A DNA stretch of 64,000 nt from Streptomyces sp. NBC_00236. GTDB taxonomy: Bacteria; Actinomycetota; Actinomycetes; Streptomycetales; Streptomycetaceae. Under the pieces are notes generated by a model. It saw nothing but the letters and a program-made list of their open reading frames with translations. It was not told the origin of the DNA and made no database searches. Within the stretch, counting starts at the first letter, position 1, and each line of letters starts with the position of its first letter. Positions 25,672-34,728 of the stretch are shown here, piece after piece. The stretch is taken from NCBI RefSeq assembly GCF_036195045.1, contig NZ_CP108100.1, positions 6,262,001 through 6,326,000 of the forward strand. The letters run 5' to 3'. A program made the translations under genes and the position numbers.

Positions 25672-26820
25672 ATGACACAGCAGCAGACAGGCGGCGACGT
25701 CCGCCTCACCGGGATCAGCAAGACGTACGGCTCCTTCGCCGCCGTACAGCCGCTCGATCTGACCGTCCCGCAGGGCTCCTTCTTCGCGCTGCTCGGCGCG
25801 TCCGGCTGCGGCAAGACCACCACCCTGCGGATGATCGCGGGCCTGGAGGAGGCCACCACCGGAACCGTCACCCTCGGCGGCCGGGACATCACCGGCCTCC
25901 CCCCGTACAAGCGGCCCGTCAACACCGTCTTCCAGAGCTACGCGCTGTTCCCGCACCTCGACATCACGGAGAACGTCGCCTTCGGACTGCGCCGGCGCGG
26001 CATCAAGTCGGTCAAGAAGCAGGTCGACGACATGCTGGAGCTCGTCCAGCTCGGCGACTTCGCCCGGCGCAAGCCCCATCAGCTCTCCGGCGGCCAGCAG
26101 CAGCGCGTCGCCGTCGCCCGCGCCCTGATCAACCACCCGCAGGTGCTGCTCCTCGACGAACCGCTCGGAGCCCTCGACCTCAAGCTGCGCCGCCAGATGC
26201 AGCTCGAACTCAAGCGGATCCAGACCGAGGTCGGCATCACGTTCATCCACGTCACCCACGACCAGGAGGAGGCCATGACCATGGCCGACACCGTCGCGGT
26301 GATGAACGGGGGCCGGGTCGAGCAGCTCGGCGACCCGGCGGATCTGTACGAGAACCCGCGGACCACCTTCGTCGCCAACTTCCTCGGCACCTCGAACCTC
26401 ATCGAGGGCGAGGTCGTCTCCACCGGCAAGGACATCGTCGTATCGGCCGGCGGCGGCAAGCTGCGGCTGCCCGCCGACCGCTGTCCGGCGCCGACCGCGA
26501 ACGGCGGCAGGCTGCTCCTCGGCATCCGCCCCGAGAAGATATCCCTCGCGCACCGCGACGACGCGGACGCGATAGCGGAGGGCCGTAACCGGGTCACCGG
26601 CCGCATCGTCGACTCCAGCTTCATCGGGGTCTCCACGCAGTACGTGGTGGAGAGCCCGGCCGGAAAGTCGCTCCAGGTCTACGAGCAGAACATCGAGCGG
26701 CGCGCCCGACTCATTACGGGCGCCGAGGTCGTGCTGCACTGGAACCCGGCGCACACCTTCGGCCTCGATGCAGCCCAGGACATCGACGCCGGCGTGGAGA
26801 CGGTGGAGGACGCGGCGTGA
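25672..26820 (+). CDS. potA: spermidine/putrescine ABC transporter ATP-binding protein
   Basis: The ATPase subunit of the polyamine importer, 382 residues. It has Walker A GASGCGKTT (42-50), signature LSGGQQQRVAVARAL, Walker B LLLDEPLGALD and the H-loop VTHDQEEAMTMAD. A C-terminal TOBE-like regulatory domain includes LLLGIRPEKISLAH and VESPAGKSLQVYEQN. This is the classic PotA/CUT1 layout. The stop overlaps the GTG start of potB by 4 bp, indicating translational coupling. Confidence 0.95.
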   Translation: MTQQQTGGDVRLTGISKTYGSFAAVQPLDLTVPQGSFFALLGASGCGKTTTLRMIAGLEEATTGTVTLGGRDITGLPPYKRPVNTVFQSYALFPHLDITENVAFGLRRRGIKSVKKQVDDMLELVQLGDFARRKPHQLSGGQQQRVAVARALINHPQVLLLDEPLGALDLKLRRQMQLELKRIQTEVGITFIHVTHDQEEAMTMADTVAVMNGGRVEQLGDPADLYENPRTTFVANFLGTSNLIEGEVVSTGKDIVVSAGGGKLRLPADRCPAPTANGGRLLLGIRPEKISLAHRDDADAIAEGRNRVTGRIVDSSFIGVSTQYVVESPAGKSLQVYEQNIERRARLITGAEVVLHWNPAHTFGLDAAQDIDAGVETVEDAA

Positions 26821-27743
26821 GCCTCACCAAGGAGGCGCCACCGGCCCCCGCCACCGAGCCGGTCCTGCGCAAGCCCTCCACCCGCAAGCGCCTCGTGCCG
26901 TACTGGCTGCTGCTCCCCGGCATCCTGTGGCTCGTCGTCTTCTTCGCGCTGCCGCTGGTGTACCAGGCCTCGACCTCCGTACAGACCGGATCCCTGGAGC
27001 AGGGGTACGAGGTCACCTGGCACTTCCAGACGTACTGGGACGCGCTGACCGACTACTACCCGCAGTTCATCCGGTCCCTGCTGTACGCGGGCACCGCCAC
27101 GATCCTGTGTCTCCTGCTCGGCTACCCGCTCGCCTACCTCATCGCGTTCAAGGCCGGCCGCTGGCGCAACCTGGTGCTGGTGCTGGTCATCGCGCCGTTC
27201 TTCACCAGCTTCCTGATCCGTACGCTCGCCTGGAAGACGATCCTCGCGGACGGCGGCGCGGTCGTCGACGTACTGAACACGCTGCACGTCCTGGACGTCA
27301 CCAGCTGGCTCGGCTGGACCGAGAACAACCGCGTCCTGGCCACACCCATGGCGGTCGTCTGCGGCCTCACGTACAACTTCCTGCCGTTCATGATCCTGCC
27401 GCTCTACACCTCGCTGGAGCGGATCGACGGCCGGCTGCACGAGGCCGCCGGGGACCTGTACGCCACGCCCGCCACCACCTTCCGCAAGGTGACGTTCCCG
27501 CTGTCCATGCCGGGTGTCGTCTCCGGGACGCTGCTGACCTTCATCCCGGCCAGCGGCGACTACGTCAACGCGGAACTGCTGGGATCCACCGACACCAAGA
27601 TGGTCGGCAGCGTCATCCAGACCCAGTTCCTGCGCGTCCTCGACTATCCGACGGCGGCCGCGCTCTCCTTCATCCTCATGGCGGTCGTCCTGATCGCGGT
27701 CACCTTCTACATCCGCCGCTCCGGGACGGAGGACCTGGTCTGA
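26817..27743 (+). CDS. potB: spermidine/putrescine ABC transporter permease
   Basis: One of two membrane subunits of the polyamine importer, 308 residues, about six hydrophobic segments. The N-terminal 30 residues are cytosolic and basic (RKPSTRKRLVPYW). The EAA loop LHEAAGDLYATPATTFRKVTFP near residue 205 is the ATPase contact. The PSDTKM-like stretch ELLGSTDTKMVGSVIQ is typical of PotB. The GTG start lies within the potA stop overlap (GTGA), and the stop overlaps the ATG of potC by one base. Confidence 0.95.
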   Translation: MSLTKEAPPAPATEPVLRKPSTRKRLVPYWLLLPGILWLVVFFALPLVYQASTSVQTGSLEQGYEVTWHFQTYWDALTDYYPQFIRSLLYAGTATILCLLLGYPLAYLIAFKAGRWRNLVLVLVIAPFFTSFLIRTLAWKTILADGGAVVDVLNTLHVLDVTSWLGWTENNRVLATPMAVVCGLTYNFLPFMILPLYTSLERIDGRLHEAAGDLYATPATTFRKVTFPLSMPGVVSGTLLTFIPASGDYVNAELLGSTDTKMVGSVIQTQFLRVLDYPTAAALSFILMAVVLIAVTFYIRRSGTEDLV

Positions 27744-28543
27744 TGCCCGTACTGCGCTGGCTGCGACGCCATCTGATCGTCATCGCGGGTCTGCTGACCC
27801 TCGCCTACATGATCCTTCCGAACATCGTCGTGATGGTGTTCTCCTTCAACAAGCCCAACGGGCGCTTCAACTACTCCTGGCAGCGCTTCTCGACCGACGC
27901 CTGGAAGGATCCCTGCGGCGTCGCCGACATGTGCGGCTCGCTCTCGCTCTCCCTCCAGATCGCCGCCTACGCCACGGTCGGCGCGACCGTCCTCGGCACG
28001 ATGATCGCGTTCGCCCTGGTCCGCTACCGCTTCCGGGCGCGCGGGGCGATCAACTCGCTGATCTTCCTGCCGATGGCGATGCCCGAGGTCGTCATGGCCG
28101 CGTCCCTGCTCACGCTGTTCCTCAACATGGGTGCGCAGCTGGGCTTCTGGACGATCCTGATCGCCCACATCATGTTCTGCCTCAGCTTCGTCGTGACGGC
28201 CGTCAAGGCGCGCGTCATGTCGATGGACCCGAGGCTGGAGGAGGCGGCCCGCGATCTGTACGCAGGGCCGGTACAGACCTTCGTGCGGGTGACCCTGCCG
28301 ATCGCCGCCCCCGGAATCGCCGCGGGCGCGCTGCTGGCCTTCGCGCTCTCCTTCGACGATTTCATCATCACCAATTTCAACGCGGGTTCGACCGTCACCT
28401 TCCCCATGTTCGTCTGGGGCTCGGCACAGCGCGGCACACCCGTACAGATCAACGTCATCGGCACGGCGATGTTCGTCATTGCGGTACTGGTGGTCCTCGC
28501 CGGTCAGCTGATCGCGAACCGGCGCAAAAAAGCACGACCCTGA
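27743..28543 (+). CDS. potC: spermidine/putrescine ABC transporter permease
   Basis: The second membrane subunit, 266 residues, with six membrane segments. It shows the PotC features: an N-terminal helix ending in VMVFSFN, the EAA loop LEEAARDLYAGPVQTFVRVTLP, and LAFALSFDDFIITNFNAGSTVTFPMFVWG. ATG 27743 overlaps the potB stop. The oxidase gene follows after 23 bp. Confidence 0.95.
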   Translation: MPVLRWLRRHLIVIAGLLTLAYMILPNIVVMVFSFNKPNGRFNYSWQRFSTDAWKDPCGVADMCGSLSLSLQIAAYATVGATVLGTMIAFALVRYRFRARGAINSLIFLPMAMPEVVMAASLLTLFLNMGAQLGFWTILIAHIMFCLSFVVTAVKARVMSMDPRLEEAARDLYAGPVQTFVRVTLPIAAPGIAAGALLAFALSFDDFIITNFNAGSTVTFPMFVWGSAQRGTPVQINVIGTAMFVIAVLVVLAGQLIANRRKKARP

Positions 28544-28566
28544 AAGTCCCGAAGGAGTTGGAAACC

Positions 28567-29982
28567 ATGGCCCCAGCTGCCATGCGTACTGCCGCACAGT
28601 CACTCGCCGACGCGAAGCCGGTGTCGTTCTGGCTGGACGACCCCGGCAGGCCCGAGGCGCTCCCCGCGCTCACCGGTGACGAGCACTGCGATCTGCTCGT
28701 CATCGGGGGCGGCTACAGCGGACTGTGGACCGCACTGCTCGCCAAGGAACGCGAACCGGAACGCGATGTCGTCCTGATCGAGGGGCACGAGACGGGCTGG
28801 GCCGCCTCGGGCCGCAACGGCGGATTCTGTGCCGCCTCCCTCACTCACGGCCTGCCCAACGGACTGGAGCGCTGGCCCGACGAGATCAAGAAGCTGGAGG
28901 AACTGGGGGCCCGCAACCTCGACGCCATCGAAGCGGCGGTGGCCCGCTACTCCATCGACTGCGAGTTCGAGCGCACCGGCGAGATCGATGTGGCCACCCA
29001 GCCCCACCAGCTCGAAGAGCTGCGGGAATGGCATCAGGAGGCGGAACGGCACGGCTTCGGAGGAGTCGAGTTCCTGGACCGTGAAGCGCTGCGCGCAGAA
29101 GTCGACTCACCGACATTCCTGGGCGGCCTCTGGGACCGGAGCGGCGTCGCGATGCTGCACCCGGCCAAGCTGGTCTGGGGCCTGAAGCAGGCCTGCCTCG
29201 ACCTCGGTGTGCGGATCTACGAACACACCCGCGGGCTGGAACTGGCCAGAACCGGAACCGGAATGGCGGTCCGCACGCCGTACGGGAAGGTCCTCGCCCG
29301 CCGGGTCGCTCTGGGGACGAACATCTTCCCCTCGCTCGTGAAGCGGATCCGCCCGTACACCGTCCCGGTCTACGACTACGCGCTGATGACCGAACCGCTG
29401 ACCGAGGACCGGCTCGCCTCCATCGGCTGGAAGAACCGCCAGGGGCTCGGGGACAGCGCCAACCAGTTCCACTACTTCCGGCTCTCCGCGGACAACCGGA
29501 TCCTGTGGGGCGGATACGACGCGATCTATCCGTACGGTGGCCGGCTCAGCGCCGAACTCGACCAGCGGCCCGAGACGTTCCTGAAACTCGCCGGACAGTT
29601 CTTCGAGTGTTTTCCGCAATTGGCGGGCGTGCGCTTCAGCCATGCCTGGGGCGGTGCGATCGACACCTGCTCCCGGTTCTCCGCATTCTTCGGTACGGCC
29701 CATCAGGGGCGGGTCGCCTACGCCGCCGGATTCACCGGGCTCGGCGTCGGAGCCACCCGGTTCGGTGCCGATGTCATGCTCGACCTCCTCGCAGGCCGCC
29801 CCACCGAGCGGACCGCCCTGGAGATGGTGCGGACCAAGCCGATGCCGTTCCCGCCGGAGCCCCTCGCCTGGGCCGGGATCGAGCTGACGAAGCGGTCGCT
29901 GGCCAGGGCCGACGACAACGGTGGCCACCGCAACCTGTGGCTGCGGACGATGGACCGCGTGGGCCTCGGCTTCGACAGCTGA
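28567..29982 (+). CDS. FAD-dependent oxidoreductase, PuuB-like (gamma-glutamylputrescine oxidase type)
   Basis: A DAO-family flavoprotein of 471 residues. The dinucleotide-binding motif is VIGGGYSGL (45-53), followed by ETGWAASGRNGGFC, where PuuB-type oxidases bind FAD. Later family segments are YALMTEPL, RILWGGYDAIYPYGG, FSHAWGGAIDTCSRF and YAAGFTGLGVGATRFGADVMLDLLAGR. As last gene of the dehydrogenase-pot operon it could oxidise gamma-glutamylputrescine, or putrescine directly, to the aldehyde used by the dehydrogenase, releasing ammonia and peroxide. ATG 28567 has AAGGAG upstream. No gamma-glutamylpolyamine synthetase gene is in the window. Confidence 0.9.
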   Translation: MAPAAMRTAAQSLADAKPVSFWLDDPGRPEALPALTGDEHCDLLVIGGGYSGLWTALLAKEREPERDVVLIEGHETGWAASGRNGGFCAASLTHGLPNGLERWPDEIKKLEELGARNLDAIEAAVARYSIDCEFERTGEIDVATQPHQLEELREWHQEAERHGFGGVEFLDREALRAEVDSPTFLGGLWDRSGVAMLHPAKLVWGLKQACLDLGVRIYEHTRGLELARTGTGMAVRTPYGKVLARRVALGTNIFPSLVKRIRPYTVPVYDYALMTEPLTEDRLASIGWKNRQGLGDSANQFHYFRLSADNRILWGGYDAIYPYGGRLSAELDQRPETFLKLAGQFFECFPQLAGVRFSHAWGGAIDTCSRFSAFFGTAHQGRVAYAAGFTGLGVGATRFGADVMLDLLAGRPTERTALEMVRTKPMPFPPEPLAWAGIELTKRSLARADDNGGHRNLWLRTMDRVGLGFDS

Positions 29983-30062
29983 AGCGGAGTGACCCAGTTC
30001 ACTACTGATGGGTAGTCGAACCGGCGTAATGGATCGGCTCCACCTCGCTCTCTCCTGTGCAC

Positions 30063-30086
30063 GCACCGGCGACTCCACGCCGGTGC
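30063..30086 (+). terminator. hairpin after the oxidase gene
   Basis: A perfect 9-bp stem GCACCGGCG/CGCCGGTGC with a 6-nt loop lies 80 bp past the oxidase stop and just upstream of the next ribosome binding site. It may end the polyamine operon. Confidence 0.55.
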
Positions 30087-30107
30087 ACCACGGAACGGAG
30101 GAGGGCC

Positions 30108-30557
30108 ATGACTGGCTCAGAGGTCAGGGCAGCGGTCGAGTGGCTTGCGTCGGTGGCGCCGGATCCCGACATCTGCCAGTGGGAATGGGAGCGCGATCCG
30201 CGGGGGATCGCGCTCCTTCCGGCCGGCCGGCGCTGGGACGTGCTCATTCTTCCGGGGAAGCTGGGCTGTCCGACGCTCGACGTGCTCACCCGCCTCATCG
30301 ACCGGCCCGGCCCGGTCCTCGCCGGCTTCGGCGACGCCCGCATGGGCTTCTTCGTGCCGCCGGGCACGGCCGCCCGCTGGGTGGGCACGGGGGTGCGGAG
30401 CGCGGGCCGCGGTACCTGGATCGTGGTGCCCCACCCGGGGCGGGCCGTCGTCGGCAAGGTGCGCTGGCTGATCCCGCCGGACGGATCCGGCACGCTCACC
30501 GACGCCACGCTGCTGGAGCTGGCGATGCACGAGGCCGCGGCAGGGGGCAGGGAGTAA
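30108..30557 (+). CDS. hypothetical protein
   Basis: A 149-residue protein with no membrane segment or signal. It is rich in Trp and Gly and has the segments GSEVRAAVEWLASVAPDPDICQ, LLPAGRRWDVLILPGKLG, GFGDARMGFFVPPGTAARW and WIVVPHPGRAVVGKVRWLIPPDG. The pattern of a glycine/aromatic beta-rich core resembles small Streptomyces proteins related to the N-terminal part of bifunctional primase/polymerase-like domains, but I cannot see active-site residues, so this is only a hint. It has a strong GGAGGAGGG ribosome binding site and stands between the polyamine operon and the chitinase gene. Confidence 0.7.
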   Translation: MTGSEVRAAVEWLASVAPDPDICQWEWERDPRGIALLPAGRRWDVLILPGKLGCPTLDVLTRLIDRPGPVLAGFGDARMGFFVPPGTAARWVGTGVRSAGRGTWIVVPHPGRAVVGKVRWLIPPDGSGTLTDATLLELAMHEAAAGGRE

Positions 30558-30576
30558 GGGCTGGGTGCCAGAGGTC

Positions 30577-30605
30577 TTGACAACCTGATTGGTCTGGACC
30601 ATGTT
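30577..30605 (+). promoter_or_regulatory. chitinase promoter with DasR-type (dre) operator
   Basis: TTGACA at 30577-30582 is followed by a 17-bp spacer and CATGTT at 30600-30605, a good sigma-70-type promoter. The near-palindrome ATTGGTCTGGACCATG (30588-30603) fills the spacer and covers the -10. It matches the DasR responsive element and the chitinase-promoter repeat centred on TGGTCTAGACCA, differing at one central base. The GlcNAc-sensing repressor DasR would therefore be expected to control the chitinase. Confidence 0.8.
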
Positions 30606-30644
30606 GTGCGCCACCACTCAATTCCCCCCTGCACGGAGGCCGTT

Positions 30645-32471
30645 GTGGAACGCACGGGACCCCCCGCCCGCATGACCGGACTTCTGGCGGCCTTCTCGGC
30701 CGCCCTGCTGGCCGTCGGCGGCCTGGCCGCGACGGCGCCGAGCGCCGCGGCGGCCGACGCCGACGTGGCACGCAACGGCACCTTCGAGGCCGGTCTGACC
30801 GGCTGGAACTGTACGGGCGGCAGCGGAGTCGCCGTCAGCGCGCCCGTACACGGCGGCACCTCCGCGCTGAAGGCGACCCCGGCCGGCAGCGACAACGCCA
30901 AGTGCTCCCAGACCGTGACGGTCAAGCCCGGCTCCACGTACACGCTGAGCGCCTGGGTGCAGGGCGGCTACGTCTATCTGGGCGCGGAGGGCACCGGCAC
31001 GACGGACGTGTCCACCTGGACGCAGTCCGTCGGGGTGTGGCAGAAGCTCACCACCACCTTCAAGACCGGTGCGTCGACCACCTCGGTGAAGGTCTACACG
31101 CACGGCTGGTACGGCACCCCCGCCTATTACGCCGACGACCTCACCCTCGTCGGTCCCGGCGGCGACCCGGTCGTCCTCCCGGCGGTCCCCGCGGGCCTCA
31201 AGGCCGGCACGCCGACCTCGTCCTCGGTCCCGCTTTCCTGGACCGCCGCCACGGGCGCCACCGGCTACAACGTCTACCGGGGTGGTACCAAGGTCCTCTC
31301 CGCCACCGGCACCTCGGCCACCGTGACGGGCCTGACCGCCTCGACCGCGTACAGCTTCCAGGTCAGCGCCACCAACGAGGCGGGCGAGTCCGCGAAGTCC
31401 GCCGCGGTCTCCGCGACCACGACGGCGGGCGGCGGGGGCGGCGGTGGCTCGGACCTCCCGGCCCACGCGCTCGTCGGCTATCTGCACTCCAGCTTCGCCA
31501 ACGGCTCCGGCTACACCCGCATGGCGGACGTGCCCGACTCCTGGGACGTCATCGACCTGGCCTTCGGCGAGCCGACCTCCGTCACCTCCGGCGACATCCG
31601 CTTCTCGCTCTGCCCGGTCACCGAGTGCCCGAACGTCGAATCCGTGGCGGAGTTCAAGGCAGCCATCAAGGCCAAGCAGGCGGCCGGAAAGAAGGTGCTG
31701 ATCTCCATCGGCGGCCAGAACGGCCAGGTGCAGCTCGCCACCACGGCTGCCCGTGACACCTTCGTCTCCTCGGTCAGCAAGATCATCGACGAGTACGGTC
31801 TCGACGGCCTGGACATCGACTTCGAGGGCCACTCCCTCTCGCTGAACACCGGCGACACCGATTTCCGCAGCCCCACCACCCCCGTCGTCGTCAACCTGAT
31901 CTCCGCAGTGAAGTCCCTGAAGGCCAAGTACGGCGAGAAGTTCGTCCTCACGATGGCCCCCGAGACCTTCTTCGTGCAGCTCGGCTACCAGTACTACGGC
32001 TCCGGGCCGTGGGGCGGACAGGACCCGCGCGCCGGGGCCTACCTGCCGGTGATCCACGCGCTGCGCGACGACCTCACGCTGCTGCACGTCCAGGACTACA
32101 ACTCGGGCTCCATCATGGGGCTGGACAACCAGTACCACTCCATGGGCGGCGCCGACTTCCACATCGCGATGACCGACATGCTGCTGACCGGATTCCCGGT
32201 GGCGGGCGACCAGACCAAGGTCTTCCCCGGGCTCCGCCCCGACCAGGTCGCGATCGGCCTGCCGGCCTCCACCCAGGCGGGCAACGGACACACCTCGCCC
32301 GCCGAGGTCACCAAGGCGCTGAACTGCCTGACCAAGAAGACCGACTGCGGTTCGTACGCCACCCACGGCACCTGGTCGGGACTGCGCGGCCTGATGACGT
32401 GGTCCGTCAACTGGGACCGCTTCAACAACTGGGAGTTCTCGAAGAACTTCGACGCCTACTTCGGCGGCTGA
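30645..32471 (+). CDS. secreted GH18 chitinase with CBM and fibronectin type III domains
   Basis: An extracellular chitinase of 608 residues. Order: signal peptide (1-37, ending SAAAADA), a jelly-roll carbohydrate-binding module (about 42-170, NGTFEAGLTGWNC to YADDLTLVG), a fibronectin III domain (181-260), a Gly-rich linker, and a GH18 catalytic domain (275-608). The catalytic motif DGLDIDFE has D387, D390, D392 and the acid E394. It hydrolyses chitin to chito-oligosaccharides outside the cell. GTG 30645 is preferred because GGAGG lies 5 bp upstream. A DasR-type site in the promoter fits GlcNAc control. Confidence 0.95.
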   Translation: MERTGPPARMTGLLAAFSAALLAVGGLAATAPSAAAADADVARNGTFEAGLTGWNCTGGSGVAVSAPVHGGTSALKATPAGSDNAKCSQTVTVKPGSTYTLSAWVQGGYVYLGAEGTGTTDVSTWTQSVGVWQKLTTTFKTGASTTSVKVYTHGWYGTPAYYADDLTLVGPGGDPVVLPAVPAGLKAGTPTSSSVPLSWTAATGATGYNVYRGGTKVLSATGTSATVTGLTASTAYSFQVSATNEAGESAKSAAVSATTTAGGGGGGGSDLPAHALVGYLHSSFANGSGYTRMADVPDSWDVIDLAFGEPTSVTSGDIRFSLCPVTECPNVESVAEFKAAIKAKQAAGKKVLISIGGQNGQVQLATTAARDTFVSSVSKIIDEYGLDGLDIDFEGHSLSLNTGDTDFRSPTTPVVVNLISAVKSLKAKYGEKFVLTMAPETFFVQLGYQYYGSGPWGGQDPRAGAYLPVIHALRDDLTLLHVQDYNSGSIMGLDNQYHSMGGADFHIAMTDMLLTGFPVAGDQTKVFPGLRPDQVAIGLPASTQAGNGHTSPAEVTKALNCLTKKTDCGSYATHGTWSGLRGLMTWSVNWDRFNNWEFSKNFDAYFGG

Positions 32472-33240
32472 GCACCCGCAGCGCCACCAGCAGCACCCCG
32501 CACAGCCACCAGCTCCCGGCCACGTCGAGAGGCCAGTGGTAGCCGCGGAGCACCAGACCGATGCCCGTCGCCACCGTCATCAGGACGGCGGCGACGGGCA
32601 TCATCCACGCGTACCGCACGTACGGGGCGAGCAGGAGCGCCGCGGCGCCGTACGCCACGGCGGCGGTCGCGGCATGGCCCGAGGGGTAGTAGCCCGTGGC
32701 GTCGGTCAGCGGACCCGGGCGGGCGATCCAGTCCTTGAGCGGGACGACGAGCAGCGGCACCGCCGCCATGGCCAGGGCGGCGGCGAGCGGCGCCCGCCGC
32801 TCCCCGCGCACCAGGCTCCACAGGATCGCGCAGCCGAGGACCGGGAGCGCGACCTGCATGTTGCCGAGATCGGCGAGGAGTTCGGTGAGGCGCTCCGGGC
32901 CGTGTCCGACGAAGGCGCGGCCGGCGCGCTCGTCCAGGCGTCGCAACGGGCCGTCGGCCGCGATCTGCCAGGTGGTGAGTGCGAACAGGGCCAGCAGGCC
33001 CGACACCACGGAGAAGAAAAGGGCCGTCCGGCCCGGGACAGGGGGGGTTGTTCCGGGCCGGACGGTGGGATCGGTGTGCCGCGCGCCCCGGGGGGTGTGG
33101 GGCGGGCGGCCATCCGATCGGTGAGGAGTTCCGGAGCCCGAGGCTCCAGTGGTGTGCGCGAAGGCACAACCAGGACGGCGCTGGGGAAGCTCCGACCCGG
33201 CATCGCCCGCAGTCCCCTGCGGGCGGGGTGTTTCTCTCAT
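32422..33240 (-). CDS. PAP2-family phosphatase, integral membrane
   Basis: A phosphatidic-acid/undecaprenyl-pyrophosphate phosphatase-like protein of about 272 residues. All three PAP2 motifs are visible: KDWIARPGP (KxxxxxxRP type), YPSGHA, and RGYHWPLDVAGSW with the catalytic His. Five or six membrane segments follow a Pro/Arg-rich N-terminus of about 70 residues. The start is uncertain: ATG 33240 is given; GTG 33321 extends it and an internal start is possible. Its 3' end overlaps the chitinase 3' end by 50 bp, tail to tail. Substrate could be a lipid phosphate in cell-wall or phospholipid recycling. Confidence 0.85.
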   Translation of the reverse strand: MRETPRPQGTAGDAGSELPQRRPGCAFAHTTGASGSGTPHRSDGRPPHTPRGARHTDPTVRPGTTPPVPGRTALFFSVVSGLLALFALTTWQIAADGPLRRLDERAGRAFVGHGPERLTELLADLGNMQVALPVLGCAILWSLVRGERRAPLAAALAMAAVPLLVVPLKDWIARPGPLTDATGYYPSGHAATAAVAYGAAALLLAPYVRYAWMMPVAAVLMTVATGIGLVLRGYHWPLDVAGSWWLCGVLLVALRVLSRRSRRRSSSRTPSC

Positions 33241-33387
33241 CTGCGGAAACCGTACGTCAGGCGATGGGGGGACCGACAGCGGGAACGGTATCCCGCCATC
33301 GCCCCCGCACACCTTCTTCACAGGCCCTCACGCGGGCACCGGGCATCCGCGGAGAAAACGCCGCGCGCCGCCACCTAGGCCGGCGGA

Positions 33388-34728
33388 TCAGACTCCGGCG
33401 AACGCCTGCTCAAGGACGTCGAGGCCCTCGTTCAGCAGGTCCTCGCCGATCACCAGCGGCGGCAGGAAGCGCAGCACGTTGCCGTACGTGCCACAGGTCA
33501 GGACCAGCACGCCCTCGGCGTGGCAGGCCTTCGCGAGCTGTGCGGCGGCCTCCGGGTTGGGGTCCTTCGTCCCCGCCTTCACCAGCTCGATCGCGATCAT
33601 CGCGCCGCGGCCGCGGATGTCACCGATGAGGGAACCGTTGGGAAGCTTCGACTGCATCTCGGCGAGGCGGCCCTTCATGACCTCCTCGATGCGCTTCGCC
33701 TTCCCGTTGAGGTCCAGCTCGCGCATCGTCTCGATGGCGCCGAGCGCCCCCGCGCAGGCGACCGGGTTCCCGCCGTAGGTGCCGCCGAGGCCGCCGGCGT
33801 GCGCGGCGTCCATGATCTCGGCGCGGCCGGTCACGGCGGAGAGCGGAAGACCGCCCGCGATGCCCTTGGCGGTCGTGATCAGGTCCGGGACGATGCCCTC
33901 GTCCTCGCAGGCGAACCACTGGCCGGTGCGGCAGAAGCCGGACTGGATCTCGTCGGCGACGAAGACGATGCCGTTGTCCTTGGCGAACTGCGCGATCGCC
34001 GGCAGGAAGCCCTTCGCCGGCTCGATGAAGCCGCCCTCGCCGAGGACCGGCTCGATGATGATCGCGGCGACGTTCTCCGCGCCGATCTGCTTGGTGATCT
34101 GGTCGATGGCCTGGGCGGACGCCTCCGCGCCGGCGTTCTCGGCACCGGTCGGCCAGCGGTAGCCGTACGCCACCGGCACGCGGTAGACCTCGGGCGCGAA
34201 CGGACCGAAGCCGTGCTTGTACGGCATGTTCTTCGCGGTCAGCGCCATCGTGAGGTTGGTCCGGCCGTGGTATCCGTGGTCGAAGACGACGACCGCGGTG
34301 CGCTTGGTGTGGGCGCGGGCGATCTTCACCGCGTTCTCGACGGCCTCGGCGCCGGAGTTGAACAGCGCGGACTTCTTCGCGTGGTCGCCCGGGGTGAGCT
34401 CGGCGAGCTGCTCGCAGACCTCGACGTACCCCTCGTACGGCGTGACCATGAAACAGGTGTGGGTGAAGTCGGCGAGCTGGGCGGAGGCCCGGCGCACGAC
34501 GGCCTCGGCCGAGGCGCCGACCGAGGTCACGGCGATGCCGGAACCGAAGTCGATCAGACGGTTCCCGTCCACGTCCTCGATGATCCCGCCGCCCGCGCGG
34601 GCGGTGAAGACCGGCAGGGTGGAGCCCACGCCTGCGGCGACCGTCGCGAGCCGGCGGGCCTGCAGCTCCACGGACTTCGGGCCGGGAATGGCAGTGACGA
34701 CGCGGCGCTCCTGCGGAATTGCGGTCAT
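33388..34728 (-). CDS. gabT: 4-aminobutyrate:2-oxoglutarate aminotransferase
   Basis: A class-III PLP transaminase of 446 residues converting GABA and 2-oxoglutarate to succinic semialdehyde and glutamate. Visible motifs: FNSGAEAVENAVKIAR (123-138), VFDHGYHGRTNLTMALT, the cofactor Asp in VADEIQSGFCRTG (D259), and the Schiff-base lysine K288 in TTAKGIAGGLPL. ATG 34728 has CAGGAG 6 bp upstream. Together with the GabD-like dehydrogenase at 39459 it would channel GABA from polyamine breakdown to succinate. It is preceded by a 450-bp non-coding region with tandem repeats. Confidence 0.93.
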   Translation of the reverse strand: MTAIPQERRVVTAIPGPKSVELQARRLATVAAGVGSTLPVFTARAGGGIIEDVDGNRLIDFGSGIAVTSVGASAEAVVRRASAQLADFTHTCFMVTPYEGYVEVCEQLAELTPGDHAKKSALFNSGAEAVENAVKIARAHTKRTAVVVFDHGYHGRTNLTMALTAKNMPYKHGFGPFAPEVYRVPVAYGYRWPTGAENAGAEASAQAIDQITKQIGAENVAAIIIEPVLGEGGFIEPAKGFLPAIAQFAKDNGIVFVADEIQSGFCRTGQWFACEDEGIVPDLITTAKGIAGGLPLSAVTGRAEIMDAAHAGGLGGTYGGNPVACAGALGAIETMRELDLNGKAKRIEEVMKGRLAEMQSKLPNGSLIGDIRGRGAMIAIELVKAGTKDPNPEAAAQLAKACHAEGVLVLTCGTYGNVLRFLPPLVIGEDLLNEGLDVLEQAFAGV

